DNA of 53,636 nucleotides. It comes from Candidatus Cloacimonadota bacterium. Lineage in GTDB: Bacteria > Cloacimonadota > Cloacimonadia > Cloacimonadales > Cloacimonadaceae. The notes under the pieces are model-generated. The model ran no database searches, was not told the DNA's origin, and saw only the letters and a list, made by a program, of their open reading frames with translations. A program made the translations under genes and the position numbers. Numbering within the stretch: position 1 is the first letter of the stretch; each line of letters opens with the position of its first letter. Below are positions 7,857 through 18,654 of this stretch, one piece after another. Where the stretch lies: positions 1 to 53,636 of the forward strand of contig JASKKR010000011.1 in the NCBI GenBank assembly GCA_030154085.1. Reading direction: 5' to 3'.

Positions 7857-8402
7857 ATGGGCGTAATAGATTGGATTATACTAGCAGTAATTCTGATATT
7901 TACCATTTTAGGCATAAGACGTGGTTTGGTGGGTGCAGTAGTGCAATTTGCCGGAGCCATCTTGGCATTTCTCCTCATTGGACACTATTATCCGCTTTTA
8001 GCAAATCAATTGATGCTCAAATATGAGCTCAGCAAGACCCTCGCTATCTTAATCTCGGTGATCCTGATCCTAGTGCTTGTCGTAGTAGTTATCCGTTTTG
8101 TGATTTGGATCTTGGATAGATTCATCAAAGCACTAAGACTAAGCTGGCTAAACCGCTTTTTAGGTGGTGTTCTGGGCTTAGTAAATGGTCTCATCTTGGT
8201 AGTTATTTTTGCGATTGTCATGGACTATGCCCCACGTTTATCTGAGCCGCTTCGGGATTACCAGAATCACCGGGTATATACTGGAATCGACACGCTAAAG
8301 GACGATGTTGTAAAACACCTGAAAATGAATAATTATTTTCAATACCTTACCCTCCCTGAGTTTTTGAAACTCGAAAAAAACAATTCTAATGACAGATCTT
8401 GA
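7857..8402 (+). CDS. CvpA family inner-membrane protein
   Basis: The 181-aa protein has four predicted membrane helices (about residues 4-20, 26-46, 61-83 and 100-122) and begins DWIILAVILIFTILGIRRG, the hallmark of the CvpA (colicin V production) family. The role of CvpA proteins is not settled; they have been linked to colicin V export and envelope stress. The C-terminal 55 residues are soluble. AAGGAAG lies about 7 bases before the ATG. The gene overlaps mutS2 by 14 bp, an arrangement seen in many genomes where cvpA precedes mutS2. Confidence 0.88.
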   Translation: MGVIDWIILAVILIFTILGIRRGLVGAVVQFAGAILAFLLIGHYYPLLANQLMLKYELSKTLAILISVILILVLVVVVIRFVIWILDRFIKALRLSWLNRFLGGVLGLVNGLILVVIFAIVMDYAPRLSEPLRDYQNHRVYTGIDTLKDDVVKHLKMNNYFQYLTLPEFLKLEKNNSNDRS

Positions 8403-10740
8403 ATACAGCAGCTTCCTAAAACATCTTGCCGACAGATGTCACAGCGCCTTGGGCAAAGCTCGGGCTCAGAAACTTGGTGTCCTGAGCAATATTGAGGAGA
8501 TGCGCGCTTCTCAAAAGTTGATTTCAGAATTTCAAGTTGCTCTTGAGGAAGGAGTGGATTTTGATTTATCCACACTTACAAATCTTGAACCGTATTTCAA
8601 AGAGCCAATCCACGGCATCTACGATTGGGAAGAATTTCGTGAGATCAGCATCAATGCAGAGCTTGCCACCAACTTTCACGAGCACTTGACGGCTTTTGAA
8701 GAGCTCCCTGAAGCATATAAAGTGGTCAAGAAACTCCATCCCCTTCCTCAAATCAGACAGGCATTTGAACGCATATATGATCCTGAGGGCGATGTCAAAG
8801 ACAGTGCTTCCCAAAATCTCACACGCATCAGAAAAGCGCTGTCATCCTTGCGGAGCAGGATTCAACACAGTATGCAGAATCTCCTCAATGAGCCGCGCTT
8901 TGAAGGTTATCTACAGGATAAGTATGTAACTCAGCGGGACGATCGTTTTGTGCTCCCGATCAAGGAATCCGCCGCCACCTTCGTCTCAGGAATCGTGCAA
9001 AGCCGCAGCGGCAGCAAATCCACCGTCTTCATCGAACCGGAGCAGATTGTCCCTCTAAACAACGAAATGCAGCTGCTTCGGGAAGAAGAGAAACGAGAGA
9101 TCTATCAGATCTTGAGCGATTTTTCAACCGAGATTCGAATGCACAGACGCGAACTTCTGGAAAATCAGGCTCTACTGATTGAGCTGGATTTTCTTTATGG
9201 CGCCGCTAGAATATCCAATGATTTACGTGCCAAAGTTCCCAAAATGCACTCTGCCCCCAGCCTGGATCTCAGAGCAGCCCGCCATCCGCTTTTGATTCTC
9301 AAAATGATCGCCGAGGAAGGTACAAACGCCTATCATAAGGTGATCCCCTTTGATCTCAGTTTAGGTGAGGATTATCATCTCATGATCCTTAGCGGACCGA
9401 ATACCGGCGGTAAGACTGTGCTCATGAAAGCCGTAGGACTGATCAGTCTGATGGCACTTAGCGGCCTACCCATCCCAGCAGATGAAGATAGTCGCGTGGG
9501 CTATTTTTCCAAGATCTATGCTGATATCGGTGATGATCAATCCATAGAAAATGCACTTTCTACGTTTTCATCGCATCTGGATAAAATCGGTAAGATGCTA
9601 CGCGAGGCAGATTCGCAAAGTTTGATTCTAATCGATGAGATTGGAGCTGCTACTGATCCACAGCAGGGTTCAGCCCTCGCTCAGGCAATTTTGGAAAAAC
9701 TTGTTGATCTGGGTGTAAAGGGAATTGTCACTACTCACTACACTGCTCTCAAAGTCTTTGCCGAATCCAATGACAGTTGCATAAATGCCAGTATGCAGTT
9801 TGACACAAAGTCACTATTGCCTACATACCGCTTCAGTACTGGAATCCCTGGTGATAGCTTTGCCATCGAAGTAGCTGCATCTTTAGGTTTGGATCCAGAC
9901 CTCATAGCTCGCGCGCGCAGTCTGGCTGGCAGCCAGAATGTGGAATTCAGCAGCCTCATCAAACGCCTCCAAGAGCAGAAGAAGACCTTGGGCAAAGAAA
10001 TATACCAATATGAACTCAAGCGTCGCAATCTCGAAGCAAAACTCCAAGAAATAGATAGCAAAGAAATTGAATGGGAAAAAGAACTCAAAGCCCGCCGTCA
10101 AAAGCACCTCAAAGAGATGCAGACAGAGCTGATTAGTTTTCAGAAGCTATACAGTAAGGAGATTAACGAAATCAAATCCCTACAAAAAGACCAACGAAAG
10201 AAAGTTTCGGAAAGAAAATTGCAAGATATTGCCAAGCAGTCAGAAGATCTATCCCGTCAGATCAAAATACACAGCGCCGAAGGTAGAGAAAAGCTCGCCC
10301 AGCCAAAAACAGGTGACCGGGTCTGGCTGGCAGATTTTGAAGCAGACGCCACTATCATCACCATAGACAAAGAGCAAGCTGTGGTTGACATGAATGGCAT
10401 CAGCTTTAAGACGCGCCTGAATAATCTATACAAAAGCTCAGCCGATGTCCCTAACCTGGAAAAGCAAGTGCCTCTTGCCAAAACTCACGCAGCAGCTCGT
10501 GTGCAAACTGAACTCAAGCTTTTGGGACTGACTTTTGATGAGGCAATACCGTTAATTGATGAATTTTTAGACAACGCCCAGCTCAACGGTTTTAGCACCT
10601 TACGCATCGTACATGGCAAAGGGACTGGGGCTCTTAGAGCAAAAGTTCGGGATTATCTTTCGCGGAAAAAAATAGTGAAAAGCATCGAAACTCCGCCCCT
10701 CTTTGAAGGTGGCAGCGGAGTGACGGTGGTCAAGATATGA
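8389..10740 (+). CDS. mutS2: endonuclease MutS2
   Basis: MutS2 is a MutS paralogue without the mismatch-recognition domain; family members act on recombination intermediates or on collided ribosomes. The 783 aa show a helical core/lever region (about 1-310), an ABC-type ATPase domain (about 320-560) with Walker A SGPNTGGKT, LILIDEIGAATDP and STFSSHLDKI, a long charged coiled coil (about 515-640), and a C-terminal Smr nuclease domain with RIVHGKGTGALR. Length is normal. The ATG lies inside the cvpA 3' end, so translation is probably coupled; no strong Shine-Dalgarno is seen. Confidence 0.96.
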   Translation: MTDLEYSSFLKHLADRCHSALGKARAQKLGVLSNIEEMRASQKLISEFQVALEEGVDFDLSTLTNLEPYFKEPIHGIYDWEEFREISINAELATNFHEHLTAFEELPEAYKVVKKLHPLPQIRQAFERIYDPEGDVKDSASQNLTRIRKALSSLRSRIQHSMQNLLNEPRFEGYLQDKYVTQRDDRFVLPIKESAATFVSGIVQSRSGSKSTVFIEPEQIVPLNNEMQLLREEEKREIYQILSDFSTEIRMHRRELLENQALLIELDFLYGAARISNDLRAKVPKMHSAPSLDLRAARHPLLILKMIAEEGTNAYHKVIPFDLSLGEDYHLMILSGPNTGGKTVLMKAVGLISLMALSGLPIPADEDSRVGYFSKIYADIGDDQSIENALSTFSSHLDKIGKMLREADSQSLILIDEIGAATDPQQGSALAQAILEKLVDLGVKGIVTTHYTALKVFAESNDSCINASMQFDTKSLLPTYRFSTGIPGDSFAIEVAASLGLDPDLIARARSLAGSQNVEFSSLIKRLQEQKKTLGKEIYQYELKRRNLEAKLQEIDSKEIEWEKELKARRQKHLKEMQTELISFQKLYSKEINEIKSLQKDQRKKVSERKLQDIAKQSEDLSRQIKIHSAEGREKLAQPKTGDRVWLADFEADATIITIDKEQAVVDMNGISFKTRLNNLYKSSADVPNLEKQVPLAKTHAAARVQTELKLLGLTFDEAIPLIDEFLDNAQLNGFSTLRIVHGKGTGALRAKVRDYLSRKKIVKSIETPPLFEGGSGVTVVKI

Positions 10741-10747
10741 GGCTATA

Positions 10748-12475
10748 TTGGAATCAGCTTTGATCGATCAAATTCGCCAGGCAAATGACATCGTGGATGT
10801 AGTGCAGAGCTATCTCCCGCTCAAGCGTGTGGGCTCAAATTGGCGAGGGATATGCCCCTTTCACAATGACACACGCCCCTCAATGTATGTCAGCCAAACC
10901 AAGCAGATCTTCAAATGCTTTGCATGTGGTAAAGCGGGCAATGTCTTTAGCTTTGTCCAAGAATATGAGAAGGTCAGCTTTATGGAATCGGTCAAAAAGC
11001 TGGCAATCAGAGCTGGAATCACGCTCCCGGAAGACTCTCGCACGAAAGTGGTCTCCACCAAACGCCAGCAGCTTATCGAAGTCTATCGAATAGCCTCAGA
11101 ATTCTTTACAAAGAATCTCTTCGAACATTCCGAAGACGCTATGGACTATTTGCGCCAACGCAAGGTCAGCCCCCAGACCGCCAAAGATCTGCAGCTCGGC
11201 TACGCTCTTGCTTCCAACAAAGCTCTACTCAATCATCTCATGAAACAAGGCTTTGGAGTGAGCTTGCTCAAAGAAAGCGGCCTCTTTGGAGAATACTCTG
11301 GGGCACTCATCGACCTTTTTCGGGATCGTCTTATATTTCCTATTCATAGCAATACTTCAGAGGTAATTGCCTTTGGCGGTCGTATCTTGCAACCCAAAGA
11401 AAACACTGGGAAATACATCAATTCTCCCGGTACGGAGATCTATACTAAAGGCAAAGAACTTTATGGTCTCTTCAAAACCAAATACAATATCAGCAAAACC
11501 GATCAATCCATCGTCTGTGAAGGATACTTTGATTTCCTGCGCCTCTATGAAAACGGCTTTACCAATGCCGTAGCAAGCTTGGGCACTGCCCTCACCGAAG
11601 ATCAAGTCTATTTGCTCAATCGCTTTTCTTCAAATACAGTGATCCTTTTTGATGGCGATAGCGCCGGGATCAAGGCGGCAGTGCGAGCGGGATTAGTCTG
11701 CTTAGCCCGCGGAATGAAAGTGAAAGTAGCGCTCCTTCCCCAAGGCGAAGATCCTGATGAGTTCCTCCTGTCCCATGGTGCTGATGCACTCAGAGCTTTG
11801 ATCGATACGGCAAGCGAACTCATTCCCTTTATAGCACAAAGCTCTGATCTGGATTCTTCGCCTAAAGAACGCATTGAACTCATCTTGGACGCCCTGCGCC
11901 AGCTTTGGGATCCCATTCAAAGAGAATTTTTCCTGAAGGATATATCAGAATCCTTTGGCATCAGCCAAAACGCCTTACAATCTTCGCTCAGACGCAGCTC
12001 AGCAAGGCAAACCACTTTAGAGCAACCCGTCCCAGAAAACCAGATTCCACAGAAGAGCCCCCATGAAAAGATTATCCTGCAAGCTGCTTTGAAAGATCGG
12101 GAAAGTTACAATCTTCTTGCCCGCGAGCTAACAGCTGATTATTTTAGTAATAGACTTTATAAACGTATCTTTGAATATTTGCAACAACGCCTGCAGTCCA
12201 GTTCTGGATTTGATCCCGCTGCACTGCTGGATGACACAGATAATACTGAGATACGGGATAGTCTGGCAGAGCTTCTTTTTGAGGATTTGCAGCATTTGGA
12301 TCTTAACGCGCAGATCAGAGACCTGAAATTGCGAAAGCTGAAGCGTGACCTGGATGATCTGGATAAAGCCATCAATGAAGATCCAACTAATCTGGAACTC
12401 CTCAAAGAGAAGGAAAAACTATTCCAGGAATATCGAAAGACGACCAAGCGAGTCGTAAACAAAGTCCTCTTTTAA
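10748..12475 (+). CDS. dnaG: DNA primase DnaG
   Basis: DnaG lays RNA primers at the replication fork. The 575 aa carry the N-terminal CHC2 zinc domain ([10 protein letters not shown], then CFACGKAGN), the catalytic core ([21 protein letters not shown]), Toprim motifs VCEGYFD and [10 protein letters not shown], and a helicase-interaction C-terminal region. The start is TTG at 10748, seven bases after the mutS2 stop; no ATG is available near the conserved N-terminus. It precedes rpoD by 22 bp, the usual dnaG-rpoD pairing. Confidence 0.96.
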   Translation: MESALIDQIRQANDIVDVVQSYLPLKRVGSNWRGICPFHNDTRPSMYVSQTKQIFKCFACGKAGNVFSFVQEYEKVSFMESVKKLAIRAGITLPEDSRTKVVSTKRQQLIEVYRIASEFFTKNLFEHSEDAMDYLRQRKVSPQTAKDLQLGYALASNKALLNHLMKQGFGVSLLKESGLFGEYSGALIDLFRDRLIFPIHSNTSEVIAFGGRILQPKENTGKYINSPGTEIYTKGKELYGLFKTKYNISKTDQSIVCEGYFDFLRLYENGFTNAVASLGTALTEDQVYLLNRFSSNTVILFDGDSAGIKAAVRAGLVCLARGMKVKVALLPQGEDPDEFLLSHGADALRALIDTASELIPFIAQSSDLDSSPKERIELILDALRQLWDPIQREFFLKDISESFGISQNALQSSLRRSSARQTTLEQPVPENQIPQKSPHEKIILQAALKDRESYNLLARELTADYFSNRLYKRIFEYLQQRLQSSSGFDPAALLDDTDNTEIRDSLAELLFEDLQHLDLNAQIRDLKLRKLKRDLDDLDKAINEDPTNLELLKEKEKLFQEYRKTTKRVVNKVLF

Positions 12476-12497
12476 GAGCTTATGCCAAGGAGCATCG

Positions 12498-14237
12498 ATG
12501 ATTACTTACAATGAATGTTTGAAAAAGCTAGTGGACATGGGGAAAGAATCAGGGTATATCACCTTCAAACAAATTAACGACATTTTGCCCAATAGTCCGT
12601 ACTTTTTAGATAAGGTGGATGACATCATTTTTGACCTCTCCCAAGATGGGATCGAGATCATAGATGAGACCGAAAAACGAATCACTAAGGGAGGAGCCGC
12701 CATCCGTAAACCTACTCCCCCCAAAAAGTTTAAAACCAAACGCTTCTATGATGATCCCGTGAGAATGTATCTCCGTGAAATGGGAAGAGTTCCGCTATTG
12801 GATCGGGAAGGCGAAGTGCGCGTGGCAAAAAAGATCGAAACCTACCAAAAAATGATCAATCAAAATGTCTTTAAATCAGGCTCAACCCTCCGCGAGATGT
12901 ACAACTTTCTACATCGCTACCGCGAACGCCGAGTGCGCCTTGACCAAATCTTCAAGGTCGATATTGGCACTTGGATAGACAAAAATCAAGATGTCAAAAT
13001 CATCGATCACTTCAAAGAAATGCTCAAAGAAAATGAAATCATCCTAGACAAAATTGGCACAATCTTGGATAATTGTGATTTTGACGATACGGGAACAGCC
13101 AGCCGCCAAGAAGAGATCGATGCCTTACGTGAGCAACTCGTCGATTCATTTATGAGCCTCTCATACAATGACAAGCTTATCAAACGCATGGTATATCGCA
13201 TCCGCAGCCTCGTCGAACGCATTGAAGAAAGCTACAATTCCATCAATGAGCTCACCAAAATTAAACGCTATACTATCGATGAAATTTGCACCTACGGAAG
13301 ACGCGCTAAAAAAAGCGAAGAAGACTTTGAGGAAGTAAAAGCCGAAACCAATATGGATCCAAACATCTTTGTGGAAACCCTGCGTAAGATCAAAAACGCC
13401 AGGCGTAAGATTCGCCGCGTAGAACTGGAAACAAAGATGACGGGAAATAAGCTCATCTTCCTTCTTCGCGAAATTGACCGTGCTGAACGGAACAAGGAAA
13501 AAGCTCAAAACGAAATGATCGAAGCAAACGTGCGCCTCGTGATCTCCATCGCTAAGCGCTATAATAATAGGGGATTAGAATTCCTCGACCTGATTCAGGA
13601 AGGCAATACCGGGCTGATGCGCGCCGTCGAAAAATACGATTACCGCAAAGGCTACAAATTCAGCACCTACGCCACTTGGTGGATTCGTCAGGCAATAACC
13701 CGCGCTATTGCAGACCAAGCCCGCACCATCCGTATCCCGGTTCATATGATTGAATCTATCAATAAGATAAATCGCACCAGTCGTCGCCTTATGCAAAAGC
13801 TGGGACGCGATCCCTATCCCGAAGAAATCGCGGAAGTGCTGGATATGCCCGAAGAAAAAGTAAAAAATATCCTCTCTATCTCCAAGGAACCGGTCTCACT
13901 GGATAAGCCCATCGGTCACGATAGCGAAGATAGTATCCTGGGCGATTTTATCGAAGATAGAACCATCATTTCCCCAGAACGTCTGGCAGAACGCAGCCTG
14001 CTCAAAAAACAGGTGGATGAAGTGCTCAAAACCCTCACCACCAGAGAAGAACGCGTAATTCGCCTCCGCTTTGGTATTGATGATGGCTATCATCGTACTT
14101 TGGAAGAAGTTGGTAATATTTTTCAGGTGACACGCGAACGCATCCGCCAGATTGAGGATAAGGCACTCAAGAAACTGCGCCATCCTAGCCGGGCTGTGAT
14201 CCTGCAGCAGTTTCTGGATAATTTCCACGTTAAATAA
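12498..14237 (+). CDS. rpoD: RNA polymerase primary sigma factor RpoD
   Basis: This is the housekeeping sigma-70 factor. The 579 aa include region 1.1 (about 1-80), region 1.2 ([11 protein letters not shown]), a long non-conserved insert (about 130-320), regions 2.1-2.4 ([41 protein letters not shown]), region 3 (RIPVHMIE) and region 4.2 ([20 protein letters not shown]). The RpoD-type insert and region 1.1 distinguish it from stress sigmas. AAGGAG lies at 12487-12492, six bases before the ATG. The window contains several TTGACA-type promoters consistent with this factor. Confidence 0.97.
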   Translation: MITYNECLKKLVDMGKESGYITFKQINDILPNSPYFLDKVDDIIFDLSQDGIEIIDETEKRITKGGAAIRKPTPPKKFKTKRFYDDPVRMYLREMGRVPLLDREGEVRVAKKIETYQKMINQNVFKSGSTLREMYNFLHRYRERRVRLDQIFKVDIGTWIDKNQDVKIIDHFKEMLKENEIILDKIGTILDNCDFDDTGTASRQEEIDALREQLVDSFMSLSYNDKLIKRMVYRIRSLVERIEESYNSINELTKIKRYTIDEICTYGRRAKKSEEDFEEVKAETNMDPNIFVETLRKIKNARRKIRRVELETKMTGNKLIFLLREIDRAERNKEKAQNEMIEANVRLVISIAKRYNNRGLEFLDLIQEGNTGLMRAVEKYDYRKGYKFSTYATWWIRQAITRAIADQARTIRIPVHMIESINKINRTSRRLMQKLGRDPYPEEIAEVLDMPEEKVKNILSISKEPVSLDKPIGHDSEDSILGDFIEDRTIISPERLAERSLLKKQVDEVLKTLTTREERVIRLRFGIDDGYHRTLEEVGNIFQVTRERIRQIEDKALKKLRHPSRAVILQQFLDNFHVK

Positions 14238-14612
14238 ATAAGATACAAAGATAAGATATATGGGCGGAACATCGGAGTTCCCAAACTTTTGGGGACAAAG
14301 ATTTTCCGCTCTACTTTTTGCCGTGCATCCCATAGTATCCCTTAACTATACAAAAGCAGCATTTTATTGCTCATTGATTTGCTTCCAACTCCATATCAAA
14401 GAAGCTACAATATGCCAATTGTATCCATTGTGGGTTGATACAAGATGAATATATAGATTGAGCCGGGTCATTACTCTTGGTTTTGACCGCTATTACAAAA
14501 CATCAAGAATATATGGAAAATCTCCGGCGCAGGGGAGAGAGTCGCCTGCGCCTTCTGGGAGCTATTCTATAAAGCTATTCAGATAATTGAACAGTGCAAG
14601 AGCCTAACTATA
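14238..14612. other. 375-bp gene-free stretch between convergent rpoD and the SIMPL gene
   Basis: No supported gene. An 8-bp inverted repeat GGCGCAGG/CCTGCGCC (14526-14533 and 14545-14552) could end transcription from either side but lacks a T-run. The open frame at 14260-14448 has no ribosome site, family motif or neighbour support. Confidence 0.5.
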
Positions 14613-15380
14613 TTATCTAAGTCCAAAATATCCTGTTAGGGTCACACTGATGCTTTTCTGTCGGGTACTGGTATTGTATATACCATAATCCGAGACATCT
14701 GTGGAATATGGCTCTGTAATCTGAAAAACACCAGCTCTGGCTTCGCGCAACTTTCCCAGGCCCGTGCCAGCAGAACTAGCGATCTCAAAAGCTCGCGCCA
14801 GAGCATCTTCCGTAGCTGCAGCAAGAAGTTCCTTTTTGAGCACCGGTAGTTTTGTATACAGATATTCCAGACGAGAGTTATTGAGCACTATACTGCGATC
14901 GGCAAAGAAATCCGAATTGAGGGCGAGATCTTCGACGAGATCTAACTCTTGCGAGAGCACAAAGATAGATTGGTTGATATTATATCCTGTCATATTACCA
15001 TTGTTATCAAAACGTTGATAGCTACTGGCAGGTTGGATACTGATATCTTTTTCAGCGAGTCCTTGCTCGATCAAATAGCTTTTGAAAGCCATAATATCAG
15101 AGTTCATATCCCGATATCCACGACTGAGCTCTGCAGCAGAGACGTTTTTTTGCAAGGAGACATTCCACTTTACGAGATCAGATTCAAACAGTTTACTGGC
15201 ATATCCCACGACTCTGAGGCTGGTTTCGGGTCGGCGACTTTGCCAAAACGCCATCGCAAAGATGCTGATGCCGATTAGGAAGGCAACCCCCAAAACGCTA
15301 AATTTGCTCTTAGCCACGATGATCCAAATTAATGATGCGACCAGCAAGATGAGAGCTATGATGAGAATATATATTGGCAT
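14613..15380 (-). CDS. SIMPL (DUF541) domain membrane-anchored protein
   Basis: The 255-aa protein starts with two hydrophobic helices (about residues 3-24 and 29-47), followed by an extracytoplasmic SIMPL domain (about 55-255): RVVGYASKLFESDLVKWNVSLQ, a region with DISIQPASSY, and the C-terminal ISVTLTGYF. SIMPL/DUF541 proteins are periplasmic or outer-membrane associated and mostly uncharacterised. It is the last of four apparently co-transcribed envelope genes (lipoprotein, barrel, vWA, SIMPL), 25 bp after the vWA gene. Family assignment is good; function is unknown. Confidence 0.8.
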   Translation of the reverse strand: MPIYILIIALILLVASLIWIIVAKSKFSVLGVAFLIGISIFAMAFWQSRRPETSLRVVGYASKLFESDLVKWNVSLQKNVSAAELSRGYRDMNSDIMAFKSYLIEQGLAEKDISIQPASSYQRFDNNGNMTGYNINQSIFVLSQELDLVEDLALNSDFFADRSIVLNNSRLEYLYTKLPVLKKELLAAATEDALARAFEIASSAGTGLGKLREARAGVFQITEPYSTDVSDYGIYNTSTRQKSISVTLTGYFGLR

Positions 15381-15405
15381 TGATACCTCCCAGTATCTTT
15401 CTTAT

Positions 15406-17403
15406 TTAAAGCAAACCCCAGCGTCTGCGGAAATAGAGTTCCACGCAAAAGCTGAGAATAAAAAGAGCAATGACATACCATCTCCGGTATAGGGCAAAGT
15501 CCCGACTTTGATCCTGATAAACTATTTTTGCGGGTGGAGGTGAGAAAGTCTGCGCTTGGTTGAGAAGAATAATCCTACCCTGATTGCTTTGTGAGGCAAT
15601 GAAATTGAGCAGGGGTAGGTTAAAGTCAAAATCCCGTTCCTCGGCAACCATAGCAGAGATGACAAAGCTTCCGGAGCTGCTTTGATTCTGATCGGGTTCT
15701 TGGATTTCAAAGTGATATTCTCCCACCTCTGTCAGATTTGTATGATAAACATATTCTTCGCCGCTGCGACTCATAAAATCTCTTCTGAGCTCATTCCCTT
15801 CAGAATCGTATATCGTGATAAGAGGATTTTTGTCTAGATCACTAGAACGGATTTCATCCTCCGCGCGCAGTCGAATGATTACTTCCTCTCCTTGCAGATA
15901 GCTGTTTTTATATATAGCGCTATATGCACCGATTGCTTTATTGCTGAGCCATGTCAGGATATTGACCATCATCTTTTGATAGCCACCACTGTCGCTCTGC
16001 ATCTGCCATCGCCAGAGATTAAGAAAGCTAAGTCCAAGCACGCGACTTTCACCTTGGCTTTTGATGCCAATAGCGGGAGATCCCTGGGGATTTGCGATGG
16101 TGGCAAGGATCTGAGCATTTTTGGCGGGAGTGAGGTAAAAATAATCCACCGGAGGCATTTTACTTTGCTCTTCCGCAAGGGGATTGAGCATCGGGAAATC
16201 AAGTGCATTAGGCTGCAGGTGAATAAAACCTTGATAGCTGTTGGTGATATTTGAGGGCAAAAGGGGCAGATATGCTGCGAGATCCATCAGCGGCATACCC
16301 TGATAATAGAATCCACATCCCCGCTGAAGATTGTCTTTAATAAAGCTCGACAGGTTCGGATTCAGGCTGAGATTGCCATTATTTATGATTACAATGACAG
16401 CTGGACGGCTCTGAGCATCAAGACGTTGCCCCTGTTCACCTTGATATGCCATCCCATCACGGATAAGATAGGACTCTAAATCCCAGCGCGGATTACCTGA
16501 GATGGCATCTAAGATAAATTTGTTGTCCCAGCCGGGAGCATCCGAGAAGAACATGATGAGCTCTTTTTCGCTGAGAACTTCCACTGCCCCAGGCATCTGA
16601 TTGTTTTCCAGACGCTGTTCTTCCGGTAGAGCTTCCAGCTCCACATGATAGTTGAAGAATCCAGTGCGATCAAAACGATATTCAAAATCCACAAGCTGTT
16701 CAATGGAAGGTTCGAGGGTTATCTGACGGCTTGCCGCTTTAGTTCCTTCGATCCAAAGATGTATCTTGGCAGGACCTCGGTAGTTTTGGGCAGCAATACG
16801 TGCCTGGATCAGAGTATTTTCATTGCGGTATGCGTAGCGATTGGTCTTTACATCCCGGATCATGAGATCTGGGTTTTGATATCTAAAACTGTCCGCAATC
16901 GCATAGATCGGAATCCCCAAGCGGGAGATCAAGCCAAAGTCTTCATCCCGTAACCATCCGTCTGACGCCAAGACTATCCCAGAAAGCTTGGTAAGGTCAG
17001 CGCTTTCACCAAGTTCTTGGAGAGATTTGACCAATAAACTATTGCCTCTCTCCCCGCGGATACCATCGGCAAAGCTCTCTTCAGAAATCGTGTAACCAGC
17101 ATTTTGGAAAGCATGGATGAGACTCTCCAAGGGGGCTGAAATTAGCTCGGACTTGCTTTGATTATTCCGCATGAGCTCCATTGACAGGGAATTGTCCCTA
17201 AGAATAAGGATCTGCGGTTCCTCAGTGATCCTACGCTTAAAATGCAGCACAGGACTGATTAGGAGCGAGAGCAGGATAAAAATACTGAGGCTGCGTAAAG
17301 CAAAGAGCATCCTCCGCCGACCACCACTGAGTTCTGGGCGAGTGCTTCTGTAAAAATAGCCTGAGATCAACAAAGCTATGACGGCCAGCGGAATGAATAT
17401 CAT
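15406..17403 (-). CDS. membrane protein with von Willebrand factor A-like domain
   Basis: The 665 aa begin with a hydrophobic helix, an Arg-rich loop and a second helix (about 35-52). A vWA-like domain follows (about 65-190) whose metal site DNSLSM fits DxSxS, with VLASDGW further on. Ig-like and beta-rich segments follow (about 200-290 and 500-600), with a glutamine-amidotransferase-like fold region between them (FFSDAPGWDNKFILDAI; about 295-480). A last membrane helix lies near the C-terminus (about 640-655). This layout resembles the BatA-like/aerotolerance-type proteins of Bacteroidetes relatives. Its start overlaps the barrel gene stop by 4 bp (ATGA), so the two are coupled. The role is inferred only as envelope-associated. 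Confidence 0.7.
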   Translation of the reverse strand: MIFIPLAVIALLISGYFYRSTRPELSGGRRRMLFALRSLSIFILLSLLISPVLHFKRRITEEPQILILRDNSLSMELMRNNQSKSELISAPLESLIHAFQNAGYTISEESFADGIRGERGNSLLVKSLQELGESADLTKLSGIVLASDGWLRDEDFGLISRLGIPIYAIADSFRYQNPDLMIRDVKTNRYAYRNENTLIQARIAAQNYRGPAKIHLWIEGTKAASRQITLEPSIEQLVDFEYRFDRTGFFNYHVELEALPEEQRLENNQMPGAVEVLSEKELIMFFSDAPGWDNKFILDAISGNPRWDLESYLIRDGMAYQGEQGQRLDAQSRPAVIVIINNGNLSLNPNLSSFIKDNLQRGCGFYYQGMPLMDLAAYLPLLPSNITNSYQGFIHLQPNALDFPMLNPLAEEQSKMPPVDYFYLTPAKNAQILATIANPQGSPAIGIKSQGESRVLGLSFLNLWRWQMQSDSGGYQKMMVNILTWLSNKAIGAYSAIYKNSYLQGEEVIIRLRAEDEIRSSDLDKNPLITIYDSEGNELRRDFMSRSGEEYVYHTNLTEVGEYHFEIQEPDQNQSSSGSFVISAMVAEERDFDFNLPLLNFIASQSNQGRIILLNQAQTFSPPPAKIVYQDQSRDFALYRRWYVIALFILSFCVELYFRRRWGLL

Positions 17404-18653
17404 CTAAAACCTATCTTAAAATTCATAGCAAATGCAATGCCTTTTGAGGAAGAGCCTGGAAGGATACTATCAAAGCTCTGCACTGCCAGCCCAAGCTCGG
17501 ATTTTTTGAGTCTGAGCCCAATCCCATAGGAAACCTTGAGCGGGACGCGACTGTTGGGAAGTGAGACACCCAAGCTGAGCGGAATGATTGGCACCGGCAG
17601 GATGCTGGCACCAAAGGATAATCTTCCCGTGGCATTTGTGACTGCTGACTCCCGGAAGCCCTGCACCCAATCCACGCTAAGCGAGCCAAGGCGGTTTTTG
17701 TACATTACTGCCATCCGCAGTTCAGGAGGCAAGGAAGTGCTAAAAGTATCTATATCTTCAGAAAAGTCATCAGTATCAATTATATCCTCATCAATATTCG
17801 CGGCATAGATACTATCTGCAGCAGCATAGAAACCATAAAGCTCTCTATCCAGCTCCCATGAGATAACTCCGAAGATATTGTCCAATGTTATCCCAGCTTC
17901 CAGATGGGGAGTGATCTCACTATAGACACCAAGCATACTTTTGAATCCATACCCTCCTATGCCTGTGCGAAGATTGACCTCTTGGCGGAAATTCGCCCCA
18001 CTATCTATATCATTGGTAAAATACCCTGCATAATCTTCAGTTGAAGCGCTATAAAGTCCCACCAGGAAGCTGGCAGAGAACCCAGCTTTTATCTGAGGCA
18101 ACATTTCGGGAATCCACGGGATCACGAAGTCTCCCATCCCATAAGTTATATCGGTGTATGCCATGGATGAAGCATTGTTATTTGATTCATAGAAGATATA
18201 TTCATCTTCGGTGTTGCCATACAAGGCAAGACGTAAGAATTTCTCTGAGATAGCTCCCTTGGCATAGAACTTCACGGAACTGGAAATAGCTTGATTTCCC
18301 CAAGAGAGTCCAAAAAGGCTGATATTACCCCCGGAAGAGAGCCTTAAAGCTCCATCCAGATCCCGGCAAATACGCTCCTTGTCCTCGGTGTTCAAAGTAT
18401 CTCTGCTCACTACATAATTGTAGGTGTCCAGATCTAGGCTGTTGTTTGCCACATAGATTCCAAAATCTGTGAGAGGAAGCCAGAGTTCATGATGCGAAGA
18501 GCTTGATAACTTAGCTGGGTTCCAGTAGATTGCTTCGATCCCGCTAGCCCGCAGCATATAGCTGTCGGCAAAGAAGATAGAACCGGCAGTATTGGAACCA
18601 TTCAGAGTAGCTAAACAGCATAATATAGCGGCAAATATCATAATCTTTTTCAT
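17400..18653 (-). CDS. outer-membrane beta-barrel protein, PorV/UPF0164/DUF5723-like
   Basis: From the ATG at 18653 (MKKIMIFAAILCCLATLNGS, a clear signal peptide) the protein is 417 aa. An open frame extends 24 residues further but runs into the lipoprotein gene and lacks a signal sequence, so the internal start is preferred. The mature N-terminus contains ASGIEAIYWNPAKL, the N-terminal motif of the OMPP1/FadL/PorV type. The rest alternates short amphipathic strands (SVKFYAKGAI, LRMAVMYKNRLGSLSVDW) and ends IAFAMNFKIGFR with a terminal aromatic pattern. PorV-like proteins are abundant in FCB bacteria. It starts 1 bp after the lipoprotein gene. Confidence 0.7.
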   Translation of the reverse strand: MKKIMIFAAILCCLATLNGSNTAGSIFFADSYMLRASGIEAIYWNPAKLSSSSHHELWLPLTDFGIYVANNSLDLDTYNYVVSRDTLNTEDKERICRDLDGALRLSSGGNISLFGLSWGNQAISSSVKFYAKGAISEKFLRLALYGNTEDEYIFYESNNNASSMAYTDITYGMGDFVIPWIPEMLPQIKAGFSASFLVGLYSASTEDYAGYFTNDIDSGANFRQEVNLRTGIGGYGFKSMLGVYSEITPHLEAGITLDNIFGVISWELDRELYGFYAAADSIYAANIDEDIIDTDDFSEDIDTFSTSLPPELRMAVMYKNRLGSLSVDWVQGFRESAVTNATGRLSFGASILPVPIIPLSLGVSLPNSRVPLKVSYGIGLRLKKSELGLAVQSFDSILPGSSSKGIAFAMNFKIGFR

Positions 18654-18654
18654 C

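Noticed and set aside
14260-14448. 62-aa open frame after rpoD
   Set aside because: No ribosome site, no motif and no neighbour support; composition looks non-coding.
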